A stretch of 64,000 bases of DNA, taken from Sesamum alatum (Eukaryota; Streptophyta; Magnoliopsida; Lamiales; Pedaliaceae). Of the stretch, positions 25,301 to 37,670 are shown piece by piece (within the stretch, counting starts at the first letter, position 1; each line of letters starts with the position of its first letter). The stretch lies in NCBI GenBank assembly GCA_034509735.1, contig JACGWO010000002.1, positions 42,797,702-42,861,701 on the forward strand. The letters run 5' to 3'. The notes under the pieces were generated by a model. That model searched no databases. It was not told the DNA's origin and was given only the letters and a program-made list of their open reading frames with translations. The position numbers and the translations under genes are program-made.

Positions 25301-28300
25301 CTCGAACAACAAATGCAATTTTTGCTCTCATCTTTTTTCCGTTATTTTCCTTTTAATTATTGTATGTGATTAAAGACACAGAAATGGATAAAGTTAGCAA
25401 ATAACCAGCCAACAGTCTCATAAAGACTAGCTAGTGCTAAGTTGGATTTTATGCAGGAAAAGCACTTTTAAATGCAGAGTTTTCTTTTTTCATTTGAATA
25501 AACAGGCAGTATACTGGAACAAAAGAAAGAAGCAAAAACTACTCATAACTTAGCTAACAATGATATCAGAAGCCATTCTAGAGTCATATATTAAGACTAA
25601 TTGCAAAACTGAAAGGGGTTCTGTACAGAGTAAAGGCTGAAGATAATAAAAAACAGGGGATGAATTCATAAAGTTCAACAAGAAAGAAGTTAAAAACGTG
25701 AATATTTGTACTTGATATGCTCTGGAAATCAAATTGTGCGTAAAAGTCTGTACAGCTTCAACAATTAACAGTTCAAATCATTCATAGATAATTGTTCTTC
25801 TTATAGATTATTAGACACTATCAGACAGTCAATCTTCTAAGTGCAAACGGGTAAAATTCATTTTCATCCCTGACTTTTTAAATTAATTTCAAAATCATCC
25901 CTATCTTTTCAATTAACTTCAAATTAATCCCTCTTAACGATTTTTCAGCATTAATTTCTGGCCAAATTATATGATCTTCCTGAACTACCCTTCATAAGTT
26001 TTACCTTATTGATAGAATCATTTTGGTCCCTCACATAATTTACTCCCTTGCACATAAGTTTGTATAGGAAAAACTTAATATTTTCGTCAAAATAGTTTTG
26101 CATAAAAGAATTTCACACTTTGCAAGAAAAAAGGTATTTTATGAAAAAAAAAAAATATTTTTGTCAAAATACTTTTACATTTAAGATTATTTTTGTCAAA
26201 TATACTTTTGCATGGAGAAAAAAACCAATAATTTTGTTAAAATATATATTCAGTTTTTATGACATATTTATTTACGAAATATTTTAGTCTTGTAACATGT
26301 TTATATATATTTTTTTTATAACTAATCTTTTTCTAAATTAACCTTTAACTTGATAAAAAATATTTAGTTTTAATCATATTTCAAAAGAAAAATGTTGTAA
26401 TGTGTTTTTTTTCAAGATTAACTTTTAATAAAATATGTTTGATGCACAAATTTTGTTGCTATACTTGAGAAATCCTCCATAATGTTATATAAAAACAGTT
26501 AATAATTTAAATAATTTTAACTAAGAACTAAATAAATACATATTTCTTATTGCTACTTTTGGGGAATGAGAGCTCTTATAGAATGGTATACAAACATACT
26601 AAATAAATTAAATTCGACTTAAAATTAAATAAGTATAATTTGCACTTGCCTTCAACAAATTACCAAATATCTTTTTTTTCATGCACAAAATATATATTTT
26701 TGAACTTGAGGACTCATGTGTAGTGAAATATAAACATATCCAAAATTTAAATAATTTATTAACTTAAAACTAAAAAAGCATATTTACCAACATTTAACAA
26801 AAATATTATTTTCTTTACATGCAGATTTGTGTGCAAGGAATTAAATTGTAAATGAAATTAATATATGAGGGACCAAAATGATTTAAGGTAGAATTATCAG
26901 AAGAGTAATTCAGGAAAATCATATAATTTGGCTGAAAATTAATATCAAAAAATCGTTGGAGGGATTAATTCGAAATTAAATATAAAGTTAGGGATGATTT
27001 TGAAGTTAGTTTGAAAAGTCAGGGATGGAAGTGAATTTTACCCAAGTGCAAACTATCACATGATAATCTGAAGTTCATTTATCATGAAGTCTGTGCCTAA
27101 AAGCAAAGAACAAAACAGAGAATGTTCAGATACAGATATGCAAATCATGCCCATTCACACAATGATTTTTCTTGATTGGAAAATTACACTAGTAGAGTCT
27201 TCAATACTTAAAACTCCAAATGAAGGGCAATGCATTGGAAGAAAAGTAATACAAGAATATCAACCATAGATGAGAAACCTCCATGTCGTGGAAATTTTGC
27301 CAAACTTATGCCAACTTAAAAATCCAGAAGACATGGCACCATTGGCTTATAAAGAGCTGTTAGAATATATGGTAGAAACACTTTTTCAACTCTATCCACA
27401 TGAGGATATAGGAATCTTATGAGGCTTGCACCCAGGTACCATATTATACTGACAAATATCTATTTTTCGGAACTACCCCATCTTCCTCTTTCCACAATAT
27501 TCCACCAGTGCAAAGACCAACTTCTACTAAGGTTTTGCCTATGACGAATATTATAGTCCAAATTTATTCATGTATGTCATCATTCTAGTCTATCTCAAGC
27601 TTAGAAATCATGAGATTTACCTGCATAGTCGTTCATAGGCTCCTTCTTGGTAGACAGCCATCATATCCATAAGCTCCAAACCAGCACGCTGCGAAGAGTC
27701 TTCAAATGAATTCTCAATTATAAAAGAATTGTTAATTTGTGAAAGATAAGGTCCAAATTAGAGGACATCATGCTTAGGAAAAGGCAACCACTAGCAAAGA
27801 AATACCCTCTGTCCCAAATTTATTTCTCATTTGTTGCTATTTCCTTCTTGGACATTCCAAGATAAGCCTCCATCTCTTAAAATGCAAACTTCTTGAAAAG
27901 CTAAAGTAATGATGTGAAGTTACTAACTCTCGACCACTAATTTTGAGAGCTATATTGTATAGATACTAAAGACTTGCACTTTTTCAATTCTCATCTGAAT
28001 TCATAGTGACTCAAGTCGACCTATAGTGTCGGGAAGGAAGGAGCATGAATTACTTAACACAAGTCGGGTGGATTATGAGTGCTAAAATCAAACAATTTAC
28101 TATTTGGTGGTAACAATTGAAAGTAGATATAAGCCATGAAAAAGGGTGATCATTTTGCCATTAGGTCCCACCATCCAATAAATTCTGAAAAAGATTATTG
28201 TAGGAGAACTTCCATCATCAAATTAAAGATGCTATAGGTGAACATAAGTAGAAATGAAAAGAGGATATTTAATCAAATTTCTTTTGTTTTTTTTTTACCA

Positions 28301-30653
28301 TCATTAAAAAAATAAGACTTTAAGAAAAAGAAAGAGGAGCAGCGTGTAACATAAATGAACATACAAATTTCTTCTTAGGGGAAGTCTATGGAAATGAAAG
28401 AGGCATCTGTGTCTGTTAGAATATACTGAGAGATAAGCTGAGAGAGCATGAGCAAGAAAGTGAGGTAATGATGATGAACCTGATGGTGTGTCCTTAGCAA
28501 TACTTTGCAGTTGGCATGGATTTCATGAACGTGAGCAAGTGCCTTGAAAAAGTTTTCACTAAGGTCTTCCTCCCGTAGCGCATTTATCTAGGAAAGGCAT
28601 AGTAACAAGCAAAAGACTAGATAGTTAAGCGTGACCAAAATATTTATTGGAAGCTATCATGGGTGGAAAAAAATCTACATGCGGATCAGCCAATACCTCA
28701 TCATTAGAGAGCTGATAGTCACGAAGAAAGCACGTTGCTATCTCTTGCCTCTGTGTGGTGGTTTCAAGCTCCTGCCTAAGCCTCTCTGTGGTACTGATAA
28801 TGTCTCCAGTGGTAGCATTACAATTGCTCAAAGCTTTTGCAATCCTACGGCACAAAAGGGCAAAGACATGTGACCATCGGATAGATCCAATCATGTTCTC
28901 ACACATTGAGCAGATATATTGAAACTTCGTTTCCTTTGCATGTAGTAAACGTCAAGCAATAGAGGGCCATGGAATCATTCAAATTCAAGCCTCTTCAGTA
29001 AGGGTCAATTTGGTAAGAAACATTCAATCAACAAAAATTATGTGAAAGGAAAGTTTCATTGTGCCAGTAGATAAAGGTAGATTGGATAAGACCCACTGCA
29101 CGAACAGAACTCAAAGCTCAAGGAGCTAAAAGTTTCAAAATAAATTTCGCATCTAACAAACCTAAGCAAGTAACTGTAGCATGTTCAATCAATTACGAGT
29201 ATGATCTATACTTCAAAGAAAATAAGAGAGAGTGCATACTTATCACAACAATCAGCCAGTGCATTAACCTCTTCCTCAACCCGATCCAAGGCCTAATGAA
29301 CCAATCAAATACACTGATTATTTGCGAGCCAAAAGAAAGTAAAATAGAAAGCAAAAATAGCTACTATGCCCAAAAAATGACTGATAAACATTATAGCTGG
29401 CGAAAGTACAAAGCATCAGTTGCTAGGCAAAAGAACAATTAGTGCATAAGTGTTATTGAAAAGTAGCTTGATCAGAATTCATGGCACTATTAATCATTGC
29501 ACAATCATAAAGATGATGAATACATACACAGAAACATAATTGATGCACTCTGGGAAATATAAAACGCAAGTTTCAACCATTGTATACAACAAGTTAACCC
29601 TGTACTTTGTTCTTCTTTTCTTTTGGTGATGGATTCACATGCAAAAGATAATCTAAAATAACTTATCATTTTCTTTCTGCATACTGTGCCCTGATAGATT
29701 GGCTGATATATGCAACACTTATTGCTTGGACTTCGTTAGTCATAAAAGTAGGTTGTTTAACTATAAAAATTCAGAGATTTTCTCCTTAGAAGTAGTAGTA
29801 CTAGTCCATTGATAGGTGATAGGCACTAGCTATTAACCACTAAGGTAAATGTAATCCAAGGTTGTGAAAAGAGGATGGACCAACGAAACTTTTGTTCACC
29901 TCATTTTAGCGATCTTCATGAACAAATAAAATATTTCAACGGAATTATATATCAGCAGAAAGATATTTAAGAAAGTATTCCATAAATGAATTTAAAACTA
30001 TTCTACAAAGTTACAAATCTACTAAAAACATCATCTGAGTAAAGTTTTCCATAATTAATTGGTCAAATTCTGAAGTACAGAGCATTTCAACAGAGACTAA
30101 AACCACTCTGTCTCAAGCACTTCTGAAAAAAGTAGGCTCGTGGTAAAATTAAGTTCAACTATCCACGAGACTGAATACAAATTGATCATATACTGAATGA
30201 TAAACATCCGAACATTTGCATGCTCCAAATAACACCAATATCATCAGTTTGATTCAGTTGCAGCACTACTAAAACAAAGTACAAGCAACAAAGCAAGTAC
30301 TAGAAGAGCAGATCGTACAAGTCCTACACCTGCTAATGCAATTATCATTGAAGCTTTTACCAGATCAAATTACAGAATTTTCGGAAGCAAAAAGCAAATG
30401 CAAGTTGCACCCTACACCTCAGTTAGTGTACCTGTTGGGCGGAAGCGGAGGCGGCAAGGAACTCCTCGTTGATAGAGAGACCGCGCTTCTCGATAGTGGA
30501 TCGGAGAATCCGGCGGGCCTGAGGGGTATTCTCGGAATAAAAGCTGGATAGAGTGTTGAGTGACGCAAGCAGATCGGGGGTATCGGTGCGAGTCTCCAAT
30601 ACCTTCTTCAGCTTCCGCGACAGCCCCGGCGCCAATGCGGTGGCCGTCCCCAT
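22335..30653 (-). CDS. COG6: Conserved oligomeric Golgi complex subunit 6
   Basis: Eleven exons on the minus strand: 30653-30432, 29292-29240, 28844-28697, 28587-28480, 27688-27621, 25122-24999, 24910-24764, 24651-24388, 24302-24018, 23556-23410 and 22859-22335. Each junction was checked for phase. The joined frame of 2091 nt gives 696 aa, close to the 680 aa of Arabidopsis COG6 (At1g31780). The protein starts MGTATALAPGLSRKLKKVLE and ends ARHPPDQIRTILGI, both hallmark ends. Internal signatures include QRQEIATCFLRDYQLSNDE, DNPEVSELLKTAVRCLK, RRFISALTRGGPGGLPRPIE, IFEGVCRPFKVRVEQVLQSQ and LSECLKAFFGLILGSE. COG6 belongs to lobe B of the octameric COG tether, which captures retrograde vesicles at the Golgi. 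The linker after AHKSK, rich in Ser and Arg, is the least conserved part. Intron 5 (27620-25123) is unusually long because it holds a 1195 bp transposon. The gene looks intact. Confidence 0.96.
25849..27043. mobile_element. Mutator-like non-autonomous element in COG6 intron 5, 1195 bp
   Basis: It is flanked by an exact 10 bp target duplication, AAGTGCAAAC, at 25839-25848 and 27044-27053. The terminal inverted repeats of about 200 bp begin GGGTAAAATTCATTTTCATCC on the left and, inverted, GGGTAAAATTCACTTCCATCC on the right. The interior is AT-rich with no transposase. Long arms plus a 9-10 bp duplication are the signature of Mutator-like elements. Confidence 0.9.
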
Positions 30654-31090
30654 TTCCGACTCTCTAAAATTCCGGCAGCCTATAGATACATAAGTCTATG
30701 TGTATATGTTGGTATCCCCAAAGTCTAAAACCTTTCTCTCTGTTTTGCTCTGTGATTTAAGATCTGTTAGCAGCACTTTGGTTTCAGCATAACGTAGAAT
30801 GGAAGTTGATGGGTTAATTGGAATAAATGTACAACCCGTGAAGCATAGCGCACGACATCCTATCGTTGGGCTGGACAGTATGGACCCAGCTCTTGTCTAG
30901 GCCCAATTGACTGATTGGGCCTTGATGAAATACAACTTTTGGAATCGGACCATTAGTGAATTAAAAGCTAGTTTTTTATGTGGGTTACTGGGTTGGGCTT
31001 TTGGGGATCCGGATCCACACACCAAAGTCCAAATGGAACCAACCCAGCCCCTTTCAAAAATAAAACCTAAATAATAGTAGAAACTAGAAA
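30654..31090. other. COG6 promoter and 5' leader region
   Basis: Upstream sequence of the minus-strand COG6 gene. No TATA box could be assigned with confidence. Nothing else is recognised up to the transposon starting at 31091. Confidence 0.45.
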
Positions 31091-31345
31091 GGGATAATTA
31101 CACTGTTCTCCCCTAAGGTTTGGTGTAACTATATGTAGACCCAATGGCTTAGGAAATTACATAGAGTTCCCCTGACATTTGTTTCGTCCAACAAACAGAT
31201 CCATTCGTTAGTCAAAATTTACAAAATTTGTTAATATTAGTAAAAGAAATTGAATGAACATTTGTATTTACCCCAATCAACTTACTACTAACTGTTGGTC
31301 AAAATCTTTTCTGATCAAACTTTTTATTTGATCACAAAATATTTG

Positions 31346-31609
31346 GGAAAAATGTAAGCAATCCACCTGTGATATTGCAAATGAGCAAATTACATCCCTA
31401 TAAAAAATAAAATAGCAATTTACCTCCTTATGTTTTTTAAAATGAATCAATTTACATCCTCATGTTTTTAAAATGGAGCAATTTATTTACATAGGGAGGT
31501 AAATTACTCCATTTTAAAGAACACATGGAGGTAAACTACTATTTTTCTTTCATATGGGGGTAATTTGCTCATTTCTAATATCAAATGGAGGTAAATTGTA
31601 TTAATCCCC
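31346..31609. mobile_element. Mutator-like MITE, family B, 264 bp, nested
   Basis: An exact 10 bp target duplication, AAAATATTTG, lies at 31336-31345 and 31610-31619. Arms pair over almost the full length, for example GATATTGCAAATGAGCAAATTAC against its inverse near 31560. The family is shared with the element at 40412-41421. Confidence 0.9.
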
Positions 31610-31838
31610 AAAATATTTGTTTGGCCTGCAATAATTAGGTACTACGTCAATTGTGGGTTAATGTTAATTTTTGTTCTTTTTTTTTTTTTTTTTGCAAACA
31701 TCAGCAAATTCGGTGAGTTTTGACTAACAGTGGATCCATTTATTCGACGAAAACAAACGTCAAAGTACAAAATGTAATTTTTCAAATCATAGAGGGTCTG
31801 CGTGTAATTACACCAAACCTTTAGTGGGGGCGGTGTAA

Positions 31839-32133
31839 TCTATACTTCTATACTATTATATAAAAAAAAACTTATTTTTTTACTCACAAATGACGGTTAA
31901 TGACACAGCCGCACCACTTTTTTATAATGCCAAAAATAACCCTGATATGATAATACTTATTCAATTTTTCAAACTTTATATTAATTGATAAATTAGTTTT
32001 TTCTTTCTTTCTTTTCTTTTTTTTTTTAAAGATGATGTGTTAGTTTATATATTTTACTCTTATTTATAATATATTTTAAAACATAAAAATTATTGATTAT
32101 ATGCACGCAAAAACAACGTGCCACGACCGATAG
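31839..32133 (+). mobile_element. Non-autonomous Helitron inserted in a MITE end
   Basis: Starts TCTATACT after an A, with TCTATACTATTATAT repeated at once. Ends CCGATAG before a T. The hairpin GCACG...CGTGC at 32103-32121 stands about 12 bases before the end. It is about 295 bp and related to the element at 13087-13978. Confidence 0.8.
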
Positions 32134-32411
32134 TTATACCTAATGGAAACTCATTTTTAAGAAACATACTCCAACTGTCCATGAAAGATAAGTCATGTAT
32201 ATGAGTCCCGAGCGCAAATTGGAGAACCAATTTTAATCATCATTTGAGGAAAAAAAAATACTTCACCACTATTTTTAATAATTACATTTTTGATAGAAAA
32301 TCGTCTCCCCAGTGAAAACGTTGAGATCTTACAATTTAAAAAAAAAAGAAAAAGAAAAAAAATTATAAATTTCCAAATTTGTTGAAATGTATATCCGTGT
32401 GCCATCATAAT

Positions 32412-32687
32412 TCATACTTTATTATTAAGGGAGGGCACCAATTTGATGTCTTCCAAATTTTGATTTTTTTAAAAATATTTTATTTATTATCTAACTTCCC
32501 ACTCCCCACTATTCTTTTATAGTTATTTCTTTTGTTTTTCATACATCTTTTTTTGACACTAATTTTTTTATAACTTTAATGTTAATTTATTATTTTATAT
32601 ATATCTTATTAAATAATTTTTATAAATATTTTGTTAAACTAATATTATAAAACTTGTGCGCACACAATGTGTGACACAAATTACTAG
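32412..32687 (+). mobile_element. Non-autonomous Helitron, second subfamily
   Basis: The 3' end is a GCGCACACAATGTGTG hairpin, then ACAAATTACTAG before T, the canonical CTAG end. The body aligns end to end by eye with the minus-strand copy at 45045-45348 (shared TATTAAGGGAG, TTCCCACTCC, ACAAATTACTA). The 5' end lacks the preceding A and may be worn. Confidence 0.75.
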
Positions 32688-32954
32688 TAGTTTATTATTT
32701 ATTTGTAATTATGTACTCGTTTCCATTAAATGTGTAGTTCGATTTCAAACTAGTGATAGACCGTATTAGTTTATAAATTATGAGAAGAACTCACCTAATT
32801 AGTTAGGTTAAAATGTGATTAAGTTCCTTTTATTTTATTTTTTTTTTAACTAAAATTAGGTATACTCTAAATCATATTACGTATAAGAATATATGTCTTC
32901 TCAAACCAAATCTCGTTGGGACCAACTTGTCGCCCCCATTTTCTTATTTTTTAT

Positions 32955-33130
32955 AGTATGCGATTCATTATATCATTAAATATTTAAATTGAAAGATTGA
33001 TTAATCCATCAATAATTTAAATCAATGAATGCATTCAAATGGAGCAAAAAAGCAACAAACTGCAGAAGTAGGCATACACTTACATTCATAAGACTCGAAC
33101 TCACAATTTTTTGGTTGTGAGACCTGAATC
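32955..33130 (-). mobile_element. SINE-like tRNA-derived fragment
   Basis: On the minus strand the box-B-like motif GAGTTCGAGTCTTATGAATG occurs near 33082-33101. The body shares ATAATTTAAATCAA and an A-rich tail with the fragments at 5085 and 52401. A family A MITE follows immediately. Confidence 0.45.
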
Positions 33131-33133
33131 CCT

Positions 33134-33625
33134 CTATTGAGGTTTGGTATAATTACACATGAATCCCTTGTGGTTTGTGAAATTACATCTAGTGCTCCTT
33201 ACGTTTATTTTCGTCTAACAAATAGATCCATCTATTAGACAAAATTTACCGAATTGGCCGATATTAGTAAAATAAATTAAATAAAAATCCACATTTACTC
33301 CCGATTGACTAATTGTTGATCTATTGCAGGTCAAACATATCTAATTTCCTTCCCAAACCACCTTTATAAGGGTGAAAATATATTTCCCCATATGTATTAA
33401 CGTGTGAAGATGTAGCAGGGTAGTTTGATTATAAAAAAATTTGTTAACCTATAATAAGTCAATAATAAGTCAACCGGTATTAACAAATTCGATGAATTTT
33501 AACTCATGGATGAATTTATTTGTTATATAGAAATAAACATCAATGATAATAAATATAATTTTTCAAACTATAAAAAATATACGTATAATTATATCAGACC
33601 TCACGAGAGAGCGATGTAATTATCC
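33134..33625. mobile_element. Mutator-like MITE, family A, left end truncated
   Basis: Left blocks GAGGTTTGGTATAATTACAC, TTCGTCTAACAAATAGATCC and GACAAAATTTACC are repeated inversely near 33480-33620, ending GCGATGTAATTATCCC. The left terminal GGG end is missing, so the boundary is approximate. Confidence 0.7.
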
Positions 33626-34396
33626 CAAAAATTTATACAGACAAAACCACATATACGATGTTACAATCACATGGGCTTCTCTCAAATCAATCTAGAATGC
33701 AACTATGTACATCATTCTTTTCTCTTTACTTTTGCATCTAATTCTTACGTATCACTTCCTACATAGTCCCCTTGTTGATTCTTGTTTCATACCTTATCTC
33801 CAAGACAAATTATTCACGTGTCCGTACGTTTCCCATGTAAACTATGAAAAATTTCATATTATTTATTTATGTTCAAAGTAGATCGATCGGCGATAAATTT
33901 CATGAAATTTAGAAAAAAAAAAAAAGAAAAAAACCATTATTTAAAAGAATATGTTTTTAATTGATTACTCAGGACAACCCTTTAACTAGCAGTTTTCCTG
34001 AAATTTCCACCAACTAACTCAACTAACAACCAGACTGACGTGGAATAACATACACAAGAAGAAAATTTGATCCAATACTTAGGGAAACATGGGCATGATG
34101 CATTCTCTTGAATGATCATACAACGTCATGCATCATTACTGACGACTTTCGATTGTAATAAATAGTTATTTCAATAAAAAATCATTTTACGAAGCGGATA
34201 CGAACTAAATGATTAAATGCACAATCGTATCAACTTTTCATCTGTTTCAATTTTACTTTAATTTAATTTATTAAAAGATAAATTTGTAAATAATAATATT
34301 ATAAAATAAAAAATTAATTTAGTTTATGTTTGATCCCAAGTGCTTGCTCATGCTTACGTGAGAATGAGATTTTGTGTGTGCGTGCTCTCTAACTAA

Positions 34397-34397
<1 letters not shown>
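33626..34397. other. Intergenic DNA
   Basis: Moderately AT-rich, with no gene or recognised repeat. Confidence 0.4.

Positions 34398-34431
<34 letters not shown>
34398..34431. repeat. AT dinucleotide run
   Basis: Alternating A and T for about 34 bases, directly abutting the end of the Helitron at 34432. The other side of the Helitron (35124 onward) is also alternating AT. Confidence 0.9.
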
Positions 34432-34432
<1 letters not shown>

Positions 34433-35123
34433 TAGCAGTCCATGTACACACGATGCGTGAATAAAAAAAAATTATATAAATATTAAATTATATACTTTGA
34501 CCAATTTTAGTATGTAATCTATTTTAGATCAACGTTTAGTAGATTATTAACAACATAGTTGTTAATTGTGTGATCTAAAATGATATTATGCAAGATAATT
34601 AAGTAAATTTTTATAAAATTAATTTACAAAAATACTTCATGGATTAGCGTAATCTATGTGTACTACTATAAAAGAATTTTTTTTTTTTCAAAAAAAAGAT
34701 CCTCTAAAACAAAACAGAATTTTTAGTTAAATAAGTATATTTATTAGGGTTTTCAAGGATACAAATTGAAGGAGTTTTCATTTTCTTTCTTTAGCAAATT
34801 TAATTAAAATAAAAAAGTAAAACTACAACTTGGTTTTTCTTTTCTTTTTTTCCCATTTTCATTTCCTGTTGTTGTTTTATTTAGTTATAAATCTACACAA
34901 AATTTATGCAGTGGGAGCAAAATTGGATAAAATCATTTTGGTATGAGAGTTACATTATTTTGGGGCTATTTTCATTTTTATCCTTGGTAATCCTAATACA
35001 TTCACTTTTTCAATTTAAAATTCAATTTTGTTTTGGAGGGCAAAATTTGAAAGAAGTGGTAAAAGTATGAGATAACCATTATTTATTAGATAAAAATAAC
35101 TTTTCATTTTATAATAGTATAGA
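34432..35123 (-). mobile_element. Non-autonomous Helitron inserted into an AT microsatellite
   Basis: Read on the minus strand, it starts TCTATACTATTATAAAATG at 35123 after an A and ends GGACTGCTAG at 34432 before a T. Both flanks are alternating AT, fitting the A/T target preference. A second start-like word, TCTATGTGTACTACTATAAA, lies at about 34644 on the plus strand and may mark a nested piece. No coding content. Confidence 0.7.
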
Positions 35124-36588
35124 TATATATAATATATTATTAGAAGATCATTGTGATTATTAATAATTTATTTTAACGTGTTAGAAATACATGATTATAC
35201 GATAATTTCTAATTTAAAAACTCAATATTCAACATATGTTCCACCTAAATTAAAATATTTTTATAGAAATTAGATATCACCAACCATATCGCATTGATCT
35301 CATACCAAAACTCGTAATGAGTTTCAAAATGAGACTTCATGTTGCATATTGGATAAAGTCACTTACTATTACATAAATTTTTTTAGAGTAATAAGCTGGT
35401 AAATTCCAAATAAAAATAAAATGATGAAAAATAAAATACTTCAAAGTATGTCTTCTTAACATACAGTTTGAATGATTTTTTTGATTAAGTAATTGTACAT
35501 ATAGCCCATGAAAATGAATTAAAGGATGGTGTTTGATACTACATGGAGAATAATGTGTAGCTTTTTGTTAACGCATGAGGGAGTTTAAGAGTAAAAAGAA
35601 AAAAAAGAAAAAAAGGAATCACAACTACAACTTAGTTATTGCTAACGTGATATTTTTAGGTGCTTTGCGTCTTCCATCTTTACGTGTAAAATAGAAGTCA
35701 ATGACCTATGAGTCTACATATATATCGATGATAGCAGAAAAGAAATAAAGAACATAATAATTACATATTTTTATTAAAATGATCAAATTCTGGAGAAACA
35801 TATTAACATATAGACTTTTAATTTGGTTTTTGTAGAGAAAAAGAAAAGAAAAGAAAAAGTTGGTAGGAGAACATGGGTGGTTATGGAAGACATATTTGGT
35901 AGTTTGTAAAATTGGTATGAAAACTACCAATGAGATGGTGAATTTTCATTTTTGTCCCGCAAATAATTAATTCATCTTATAGAAAGAAATACATAAATGT
36001 TTTTTAAAAAAACAAAGGGTAATTGTTGTAAAAATACATAAATAACTTCCACATTAGACATAAAAGAAGGTTTTTTTTTTATAATTAGTATAGGTATATA
36101 TATATATATTAAAAAAATACCTATGACTTTCTAGACACACAATCATGCCTACATTTATCATATTTCTTCCACTTAATTACAACTAGCCTAATAGCTGTAT
36201 TTTAGGTTTCATTTATTTGCCTTTTTTTAATTTAATTATTTCTTCCTATAGGCTTTAATAATTGAAATAATAATCATTATCATGGCCACCATTATAGCAT
36301 ATATTATATATAGAGTATACCCCTAGCTAAGTTTCATGTTCATATCATTGCAACAATTATATATGATACTATCAATATTCTCACTCCCATCTCCTTCCTA
36401 TACACTTTATTTTTAATTTTAACAAACAACCCTTCATTAATTTAGGAGAAAAAAAGTATTGTAAATAAATACTTTAGAACTTATCCAAGATAGTTTAACA
36501 AATTTACTAGACTCGGTTGAACTTAATTGTGAGTGATGATAAAAAAAAAAAAAAAATCAAAGGAAAAAGTCAGAATCGTAAAATTAGG
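35124..36588. other. AT-rich intergenic DNA
   Basis: No gene is supported. Purine runs occur around 35590-35615 and 35835-35860. The word CTATACTAATTATAAAA near 36078-36094 on the minus strand resembles a worn Helitron start, but no partner end was found. Confidence 0.4.
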
Positions 36589-36725
36589 TATGTTTACACT
36601 AGAAAAAAATTCACTACTGGCTACGGACTAAAATCATAATAAATAATTTATTGGCTACGGACTAAAACCATGATAAATAATTACAATATGTTTACACTAG
36701 AAGAAAATTCACCATTAGCCACAAA
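36589..36725. repeat. Duplicated CACTA-like terminal fragments
   Basis: The word TATGTTTACACTAGAA occurs at 36589 and again at 36687. Each copy is followed by A-rich sequence and TTCAC. GGCTACGGACTAAAA is also present twice between them. CACTAGAAAAA matches the ends of the CACTA-like element at 48189. Confidence 0.5.
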
Positions 36726-36834
36726 TTTATGGGAAATCACAGTATGATCCACTTGAACTATCATTTCAATAGTATTTTCATATTATACTCAAAATATCAT
36801 AAATTAAAAAAAAATCAGAATAATATTTCCAGTA

Positions 36835-37100
36835 AATTATATTAACACCTAATGACTTTTACAAAATTATAAATACACACCTCAAGATTGTAGTTGTAAT
36901 TACAAGTATATTCTCTATTCAGTATCGAAATTCAACACAAATGCCCCATGAGTTACATTACACTAACACCCCCTTAAGGATTGTATCTGTAATTTCACAA
37001 ACGACAGGACTACAAGGGTATATGACAGATTACACTAACACACATTTACGGAATACACCTGTAATTTTATAAAAGGTAAATGATATTTGTATAATCTGAC
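36835..37100. repeat. Mutator-like MITE fragment, family A type
   Basis: Blocks AGTAAATTATATTAACACC, ACAAAATTATAAATACAC and TGTAATTACAAG recur in inverse or repeated form, as in the element at 15500. No clean ends. Confidence 0.5.
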
Positions 37101-37164
37101 CTAACTTTATAGTTATCGATATAAATTATCAATAATATTTCATACGACAAATATATCCAAAAAT

Positions 37165-37330
37165 TCAAGAATAAATTACAACAGGCTCTCGTAAAACTTA
37201 TCATAATCATACATATTCTATTGTTTGAAAAATTATAAATACCCTTTCCCCATGTAAATTAATTGTCGTCTAACAAATACCCCTTCGTAATAATCCATTG
37301 TATGTGATATTTTTACACAACCATTAATTA
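37165..37330. repeat. Mutator-like MITE fragment, family A
   Basis: Contains ATAAATTACAACAGGCTC, TTGTTTGAAAAATTATAAATACC and GTCGTCTAACAAATACCCC, which match the left arms of the elements at 38076 and 51989. The right arm is missing. Confidence 0.55.
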
Positions 37331-37375
37331 TAATTTTTTAAATAATAAAATAATATTTATAATTATAGCAAATTT

Positions 37376-37670
37376 CACTGGTTCTTAGTAAACTTTGAAG
37401 TGACGGGTGAATATCATTGGTCGGGTGCAAGCAAAGCAAAGATTGGATTCTTCCTGATGAGACGTGGGGATGATGGGCCAAGTGGGAATAGAGGCAGAGC
37501 AAAAGGAACCAAAGAACGAGGCACACGCGTGGGCTATGTGGCTTTTCCTGCCTGCTACTACAAATCTTTCGACCACCACTCCTGTGCCCCTCGCGCCTCA
37601 CCATCCACCACATGCCCGTGCTTTCCACCACTACTAGCAATATTTTTTCGGTTGATTTAGGTACCATACT
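37376..37670. other. GC-richer unclassified segment
   Basis: The composition is distinctly more balanced than its surroundings, with open frames on both strands (about 86-109 codons) that overlap and have no family resemblance. It could be a gene fragment captured by a transposon or an old promoter. No gene is called. Confidence 0.3.

Larger units (their letters stand above)
31091..32140. mobile_element. Mutator-like MITE, family A, split by two later insertions
   Basis: The left arm starts GGGATAATTACACTG with family blocks GGTTTGGTGTAACTA and GTCCAACAAACAGATCCATT. The right arm has the inverse blocks (GGATCCATTTATTCGACGA, TGTAATTACACCAAACC). A second MITE occupies 31346-31609 and a Helitron 31839-32133. 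Removing the Helitron rejoins GGTGTAA and TTATACC, restoring the expected family end. The outer flanks, AACTAGAAA and TAATGGAAA, match at 6 of 9 positions. Confidence 0.75.

Noticed and set aside
36061..36100. Possible Helitron 5' end on the minus strand
   Set aside because: The start reads CCTATACTAATTATAAAA instead of TCTATACT, and no matching 3' hairpin and CTRR end was found downstream on that strand.
37338..37667. Candidate small protein of 109 codons on the minus strand
   Set aside because: Overlaps other frames in the same region, has no recognisable motif, and lacks splice or promoter support.
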